10,182 nt of DNA, taken from positions 1-10,182 of the forward strand of contig JBGPBY010000253.1 of the NCBI GenBank assembly GCA_041481485.1, read 5' to 3'. The DNA is from JBGPBY01 sp041481485 (GTDB taxonomy: Bacteria > Acidobacteriota > Terriglobia > 20CM-2-55-15). A model generated the notes under the pieces. That model ran no database searches and was not told the DNA's origin. It saw only the letters and a program-made list of their open reading frames with translations. This document shows positions 5,913-10,182 of this stretch, in pieces (the stretch's first letter is position 1; each line of letters opens with the position of its first letter). The translations under genes were made by a program, and so were the position numbers.

Positions 5913-8152
5913 CCAATGCCGGGGCTGGCAATCGATCGGTCGGCCAATCGGCCCGATACGCGTTCCTGATTGCGTAAACGCGCAGCATCGACCAGCATTT
6001 TTCCAGCCCACCGATAAACATTGAATTGAACAAGGAGTGAACGCATGGATTGCATCCGATCCTTTTGCTCTTCGACCGGCATCGTCAATGCGGCGGCAAG
6101 CGCATCGCTGCTGGCTTCCAAATCGTAGGGATTGACGATCAGCGATTCTGTGAGTTCGCGCGCGGCGCCGGTAAACTCGCTCAGCACAAGCACACCTTTG
6201 AGGTCCGTGCGCGCTGCTACAAATTCCTTGGCAACCAGATTCATTCCGTCATGCAGGCTGCTCACGTAGCAGAGATCCGCTGCTCGCAGGAATCGAAATA
6301 CTTCCGGCGGCTCATGGTGAGACCGGAACAGGATGATCGGACGGTAATCCCCTTTGCCAAACCTTTTGTTAATACGCTCAGCCAGCTGTTCCACCTTTTC
6401 GTTGAGTTCCTGGTATCGGCCGATCTTTGTCCGGCTCGGCGCCGCCAGTTGCACGAAGCTGAATCGGCCCCGGAATTTCGGATACCGTTCCAGCATGACT
6501 TCCACAGCGAGAAACCGTTCCTCAATCCCTTTGGTATAGTCCAGGCGGTCGACTCCAACACCAAGCAGTGCGTTCGGTTTCAGACCCAACTGGCGCCACA
6601 CTTGTGACCGGCACTCCTCAATGGCAGGAGCCACTTCGACCCAACGGACCGGCCATTCCAGTTCGATGGGATACGGGCGAATCAGTGTGCGGCGCCCCTG
6701 CATCACGACGGCGTTGTGTTCGCGATCGATGCGGGTTTCCAGATACCGGTCGACAGAATCGACGAAATTATTGCAGTGCAGTTGTGTGTGAAAGCCGATA
6801 ATGCTGCTTCCCAGCAAACCTTCAAGCAATTCATTGCGCCAGGGGCAGATGCCCATGTTTTCGGCATTTGGCCATGGGATATGCCAGAAAACGATGACGG
6901 TTGCAGAAGGAAGGCGTTTTCGAATCATTGCCGGAGCAAGGGCAAAATGGTAATCCTGCACCAGAACAATCGGATCCCTGGAGTCGACCTCAGTGCAGAC
7001 GGCATCCGCGAACTTCTGATTAACATTGCGATACTGCCTCCAATCTTCCGCACGGAACGTCGGCCGCGTGTGCGCTACGTGACAAAGAGGCCACAGCCCT
7101 TCGTTCGAGAAGCCGTAGTAGTATCCTCTCTGTTCTTCCTCAGATAACCAGACGCGGCGAATATGGTACGACTCTTCTCCGGGCGGGACTTGAACGTGAT
7201 CTTTGCGATCCACGGTTTCACGGTCGGCAGTGCCGCTTCCATGTGCGATCCAGACTCCAGAGCAGGCGCGCATTACCGGTTCGAGCGCGGTCACAAGGCC
7301 ACTGGCTGGATGTTGAACTTCGATCCGGCCATCGTCGGTGAACTGATGGATATATGGTTCACGATTCGCCAATATGACGACCTTCTCGCCATGGAGGTGC
7401 CGGTTAAGCGTCTGTTTCAGACGTTCTGCGGTCCACAGTCCCGGAGCATCTTCGCGCTCGTAGGCCATGCGGCCAACCAGTTCGCGCAGGTCGCTCAGGA
7501 TCGGCTGGAATTCCCGTTTCTGTTTTCCGCTGCCCCGCAAGAGGCTGCGAAGCTCCAGACTCCAGCCATAACGTGCCCGCCTGGCGACAAACATCGGGAC
7601 GCCGAAAGCCATCACGGCGAGAAATCCGGAGGCAATCAGGAGAAAGGTCCTGGCCGTTGCCTCTCGCCGATCGATAAAAGTTAAATCGTGGACCAGAATT
7701 GCAAAGCCAATGTCTTGGCCCTGACTCGAAATTGGCATGGCGCTGACGTAGACGCGGCCGGTAGGAAGTGGCGCGATGTAACTCCACTCCTGAAAGACGA
7801 TGGAGCCATTGATGTCTGAAGTCCGAACCCGGCCTCCAATAGCGGAACAACTAAATTCCTGCGGAAATCCCGGAGTGCTTGCTCGCAGATTCAGGTCGGC
7901 GTCACACGCCGCTGCGCCAATGACTGGTTCGTCACTCGCCAAGTCTGTCAATCGCTTTTGAATTTCCGCTGGATCCCCATACCAGGAATTCGCAAGCGAC
8001 TCACTCGCACCGACAAGGACCAATTGCGCGCGGGAACGGACATCGCGTTCAAACCACTCTCGGGCCGTAGTGTGAACAATACCGGATGCCGCCCACGTCA
8101 AAAGCGCCAGCCCCACGATCAATGCCAAGATGAATTGGGCCATGCGTGGCAT
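5909..8152 (-). CDS. otsA: Membrane-anchored trehalose-6-phosphate synthase (OtsA) with N-terminal sensor-like domain
   Basis: The protein has 747 residues, against about 470 for E. coli OtsA. Residues about 256-725 are a GT20 synthase joining glucose from a nucleotide sugar to glucose 6-phosphate. Visible motifs are ANREPY (262-267), SGLVTAL (284-290), QDYHF (399-403), FWHIPWP (422-428), GVDRLDYTKGI (533-543, with the donor-binding Arg and Lys) and DGMNLVAKEF (635-644). All are intact, so the enzyme should be active. The extra N-terminus has a membrane segment at about 6-24, an extracytoplasmic stretch of about 140 residues, a second membrane segment at about 168-189, and a charged HAMP-like linker to 250. 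This layout resembles single-CACHE sensor receptors and would place the synthase at the inner face of the membrane. The stop overlaps the otsB start. No good ribosome site precedes the ATG at 8152. It is divergent from the GH15 gene by 39 bp. Confidence 0.93.
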   Translation of the reverse strand: MPRMAQFILALIVGLALLTWAASGIVHTTAREWFERDVRSRAQLVLVGASESLANSWYGDPAEIQKRLTDLASDEPVIGAAACDADLNLRASTPGFPQEFSCSAIGGRVRTSDINGSIVFQEWSYIAPLPTGRVYVSAMPISSQGQDIGFAILVHDLTFIDRREATARTFLLIASGFLAVMAFGVPMFVARRARYGWSLELRSLLRGSGKQKREFQPILSDLRELVGRMAYEREDAPGLWTAERLKQTLNRHLHGEKVVILANREPYIHQFTDDGRIEVQHPASGLVTALEPVMRACSGVWIAHGSGTADRETVDRKDHVQVPPGEESYHIRRVWLSEEEQRGYYYGFSNEGLWPLCHVAHTRPTFRAEDWRQYRNVNQKFADAVCTEVDSRDPIVLVQDYHFALAPAMIRKRLPSATVIVFWHIPWPNAENMGICPWRNELLEGLLGSSIIGFHTQLHCNNFVDSVDRYLETRIDREHNAVVMQGRRTLIRPYPIELEWPVRWVEVAPAIEECRSQVWRQLGLKPNALLGVGVDRLDYTKGIEERFLAVEVMLERYPKFRGRFSFVQLAAPSRTKIGRYQELNEKVEQLAERINKRFGKGDYRPIILFRSHHEPPEVFRFLRAADLCYVSSLHDGMNLVAKEFVAARTDLKGVLVLSEFTGAARELTESLIVNPYDLEASSDALAAALTMPVEEQKDRMQSMRSLLVQFNVYRWAGKMLVDAARLRNQERVSGRLADRSIASPGIG

Positions 8153-8158
8153 AGAGTT

Positions 8159-8167
8159 ATTAGAACA
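8159..8167 (-). promoter_or_regulatory. otsA: Candidate extended -10 element for otsA (possibly leaderless)
   Basis: On the minus strand this reads TGTTCTAAT, i.e. an extended -10 (TG-N-TATAAT) with one mismatch in the hexamer. Transcription would begin about 7 nt further on, essentially at the otsA ATG. That would give a leaderless or near-leaderless mRNA and would explain the missing Shine-Dalgarno site. No -35 box is recognisable. The match is short and could be chance. Confidence 0.3.
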
Positions 8168-8181
8168 CGTTCATGTGCTAA
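8160..8181. promoter_or_regulatory. Imperfect 22-bp palindrome, candidate operator between otsA and GH15 gene
   Basis: TTAGAACACGTTCATGTGCTAA reads as an inverted repeat with 8 of 11 base pairs matching and no spacer. It fills most of the 39-bp gap between the divergent otsA and GH15 starts and overlaps the candidate otsA -10. Length and symmetry fit a dimeric repressor site (LacI, TetR or GntR type). No regulator gene is in the window, so the binding protein is unknown. Confidence 0.4.
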
Positions 8182-8191
8182 GGTGCGATAG

Positions 8192-9958
8192 ATGCAACTT
8201 GAAGATCTGGGATTGATTGGAAATTGCCAGTTTTCTGCGCTGGTGCACAAGGGCGGAGAGATCGTGTGGTGCTGTCTTCCCCGGTTCGACTCGGAACCTG
8301 TATTTTCAACTCTTCTGGACGACCGCAACGGCGGCCACTTCAGCATCCACCCTGCTGATTCAGAAATCGGCACGCAGCGTTACCTGCCAAACACCAACAT
8401 TCTGGAAACCACTTTCGTCAATACGACAGGTTCGTTTCGCGTCATCGATTTTGCTCCACGTTTCCTGCAATTCGGCCGGCCCTTTCGTCCAACCCAGTTG
8501 ATTCGTATCGTAGAGCCCATCGAAGGGACTCCGCGCATCTCAGTGACATGTAAACCCAGACTCGGCTGGTCCAGCGGACAACCGTCTGTGGTCCACGGAT
8601 CGCATCATGTGCGGTACGAAGGATTCAGCAGCCAGTTGCGGCTCACTACAGACTTCCCTCTTTCCTATCTCAATGGTCAGCCGTTTACCCTTACAGGCCG
8701 TCATTACCTTGCGTTGAGCTGGGGGATCCCTGTCGAAGAACCTCTTGCGCCGTTGTGTGACAGGTTCCTGAACGAGACATCACGTTACTGGCAACGATGG
8801 GTGAAACGTTGTGATATTCCGCCAAAGTTCCAGATGGAGGTCATTCGCTCCGCGCTGACACTCAAGTTGCATTGCTTTGAAGACACTGGTGCAATCATTG
8901 CCTCGATGACGACATCCATTCCAGAGTCGCCGGGAAGCGGGCGAACCTGGGACTATCGCTACTGCTGGCTGCGCGATTCTTATTACGTACTGAGCGCTTT
9001 TGGACTTCTGGGACAATTTGAAGAGCGAGAGCAGTTTGTCCAATACTTGCTGAACATCGCGGGGGGCGCCGGCGGACTCAACCTTGCACCGCTCTACCGT
9101 GTCGATGGCTCACAAAATCTGGAAGAATCCATTCTTGATCATTGGCCTGGTTATAACGGAGAGCAGCCAGTGCGTATCGGCAATGCGGCGGCTCTGCATT
9201 CTCAAAACGACATTTACGGAGAAATGGTGCTGGCTCTTACACCAATCTTTTTGGACGAGCGGATGAGCTCAGAACGATCGTCTGCCGCGTTGCGGCTGAT
9301 CGAGGGATTGGCGCGAAAAGCAATTTCGCTGGCAGGAGTACCGGACGCCGGAATCTGGGAGTATCGTACCGAATGGAAACCGCAGACATTCTCGAGTCTG
9401 ATGTGCTGGGCCGCAGCAGATCGCATGGCTCTAATAACAGACCGGTACGATCCATCTCACGCGGCCGAATTCCGCGAGGCGGCCGATCGAATTCGTGCCG
9501 AAATCACCCAACATTCCTGGAGTTCTGCCAGGAACAGCTTTGTGGGCCATTACGGCGGAGAAGATCTGGATGCCTCCCTTCTGCAAATGGTGCGACTGCG
9601 TTTTCTTTCAGCGGAAGACCCGAGACTCACCAGTACGATTGACGCCATCCACCGTGACTTGATGAAGTCCGGCTGGCTGCATCGATATAGTCTGGATGAT
9701 GGCTTCGGTAAACCCTCAGTCGCCTTCGTGATTTGCACATTTTGGCTGATCGAAGCGCTCGCCGCATTGGGACGACGTGAAGAGGCTCGAAAAGCTTTCG
9801 ACCGGATCCACGGGGCGCTATCTCCTCTGGGACTTCTATCCGAAGATTTCGATCCTTTCTTGACGCGGATGTGGGGTAACTTTCCGCAGACTTACTCGCA
9901 CGTGGGACTGATTCATGCAGCCTTCGCCGCAGCGCCCTCCTGGGCTGAAGTCCTTTGA
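8192..9958 (+). CDS. Glycoside hydrolase family 15 protein (glucoamylase/trehalase-like)
   Basis: The protein has 588 residues with no signal peptide, so it is cytoplasmic. The N-terminal half (about 1-200), starting LEDLGLIGNCQFSALV, is the beta-rich domain typical of bacterial GH15 trehalase-like proteins. The alpha/alpha-barrel follows from about 215 to 585, with WDYRYCWLRD (253-262), the catalytic acid E390 in PDAGIWE, the catalytic base E551 in LLSEDFDP, and the C-terminal signature NFPQTYSHVGLIHAA (563-577). Both catalytic glutamates are present, so an inverting alpha-glucosidic hydrolase is expected. Glucoamylases and some actinobacterial trehalases share this architecture. Because it is divergent from otsAB, trehalose is an attractive substrate, but oligosaccharides or glucans cannot be excluded. 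The start at 8192 is supported by AAGGTG 6 nt upstream. No clear terminator follows the stop. Confidence 0.93.
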   Translation: MQLEDLGLIGNCQFSALVHKGGEIVWCCLPRFDSEPVFSTLLDDRNGGHFSIHPADSEIGTQRYLPNTNILETTFVNTTGSFRVIDFAPRFLQFGRPFRPTQLIRIVEPIEGTPRISVTCKPRLGWSSGQPSVVHGSHHVRYEGFSSQLRLTTDFPLSYLNGQPFTLTGRHYLALSWGIPVEEPLAPLCDRFLNETSRYWQRWVKRCDIPPKFQMEVIRSALTLKLHCFEDTGAIIASMTTSIPESPGSGRTWDYRYCWLRDSYYVLSAFGLLGQFEEREQFVQYLLNIAGGAGGLNLAPLYRVDGSQNLEESILDHWPGYNGEQPVRIGNAAALHSQNDIYGEMVLALTPIFLDERMSSERSSAALRLIEGLARKAISLAGVPDAGIWEYRTEWKPQTFSSLMCWAAADRMALITDRYDPSHAAEFREAADRIRAEITQHSWSSARNSFVGHYGGEDLDASLLQMVRLRFLSAEDPRLTSTIDAIHRDLMKSGWLHRYSLDDGFGKPSVAFVICTFWLIEALAALGRREEARKAFDRIHGALSPLGLLSEDFDPFLTRMWGNFPQTYSHVGLIHAAFAAAPSWAEVL

Positions 9959-10051
9959 TAAAGGAAGACTGGTACAGTCACGGGTACAATCGATCCTTTT
10001 CGGCCACCAATTGCGTAATGGGTCAGTTTGAAATCTGCGACGGCAGCCCAA

Positions 10052-10182
10052 TGTAGGCGCGGTCTATGAAGCGGTGAAGGAATTGGGGACAGAGAGCAAT
10101 TTCCTGAGAAACCCAATTGATATACAACGGCTTATGAAGGAAATTGCTCTCTGTCCCCAATTCCTTCACAGCTTCATAGACC
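10052..10182. repeat. Long inverted repeat nested in a REP-like unit, cut by window edge
   Basis: Two 45-nt arms, 10061-10105 and 10138-10182, are reverse complements with one mismatch and enclose a 32-nt loop. The inner part of each arm carries GAATTGGGGACAGAGAGCAA. The outer part, GGTCTATGA, belongs to the core TGTAGGCGCGGTCTATGA (10052-10069), which differs at one base from the core of the 1210-1290 REP doublet. The right edge falls inside the second outer core, so the element is incomplete here. No open reading frame lies in it. It looks like a mobile, non-autonomous palindrome, perhaps REP- or MITE-like. The stretch 9959-10051 before it holds nothing recognisable. Confidence 0.85.

Noticed and set aside
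5913..6011. 33-residue N-terminal extension of OtsB
   Set aside because: It overlaps the otsA 3' end in another frame; the ATGA overlap at 5912 is the usual coupled start and gives a family-typical length.
10052..10182. Insertion sequence end or attachment site
   Set aside because: No transposase or integrase frame and no target-site duplication are visible, and the element is cut by the window edge; kept only as a repeat.

Overview
The window shows six bacterial protein-coding genes, one of them cut by the left edge, and two inverted-repeat elements. No tRNA, rRNA, CRISPR array, transposase or phage gene was seen. Predicted proteins, Shine-Dalgarno-like sites and an ATGA stop/start overlap are typical of a free-living Gram-negative-type bacterium. 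The REP-like palindromes and the long signalling proteins would fit Acidobacteriota or a similar soil lineage, but this is a weak guess made without any database search.

Layout. (1) 2-1153 (+): the 3' part of a gene for a protein with a ThuA/glutamine-amidotransferase-like fold, probably exported or surface-associated. (2) 1154-1372: a convergent intergenic region holding a perfect 28-bp inverted repeat (1210-1290), whose arms are themselves palindromic, like a REP doublet (REPIN). (3) 2958 down to 1373 (-): a two-gene operon with a stand-alone CheY-like receiver and a protein ending in a diadenylate-cyclase (DAC) domain that keeps the DGA and GTRHR signatures. This block is visibly richer in G+C than its surroundings. 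(4) 3197-5107 (+), divergent from that operon: a membrane-anchored PAS-GAF histidine kinase, the obvious candidate donor for the receiver. (5) 8152 down to 5139 (-): otsA-otsB, the trehalose synthesis pair. The synthase has an unusual N-terminal extension of about 250 residues with two membrane segments and an extracytoplasmic loop. (6) 8192-9958 (+), divergent from otsA across only 39 bp: a GH15 glucoamylase/trehalase-like hydrolase. An imperfect 22-bp palindrome in that gap could serve both genes. (7) 10052-10182: a long inverted repeat cut by the right edge, whose outer ends carry the same core motif as the REP doublet at 1210-1290.

How the genes may work together. The kinase, receiver and DAC protein look like one chain leading from a membrane signal to cyclic di-AMP. 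The otsAB/GH15 block makes and probably breaks down trehalose. Cyclic di-AMP is known to govern potassium and osmolyte balance in many bacteria, and trehalose is an osmoprotectant, so an osmotic-stress theme is plausible. That link is inference from proximity only.
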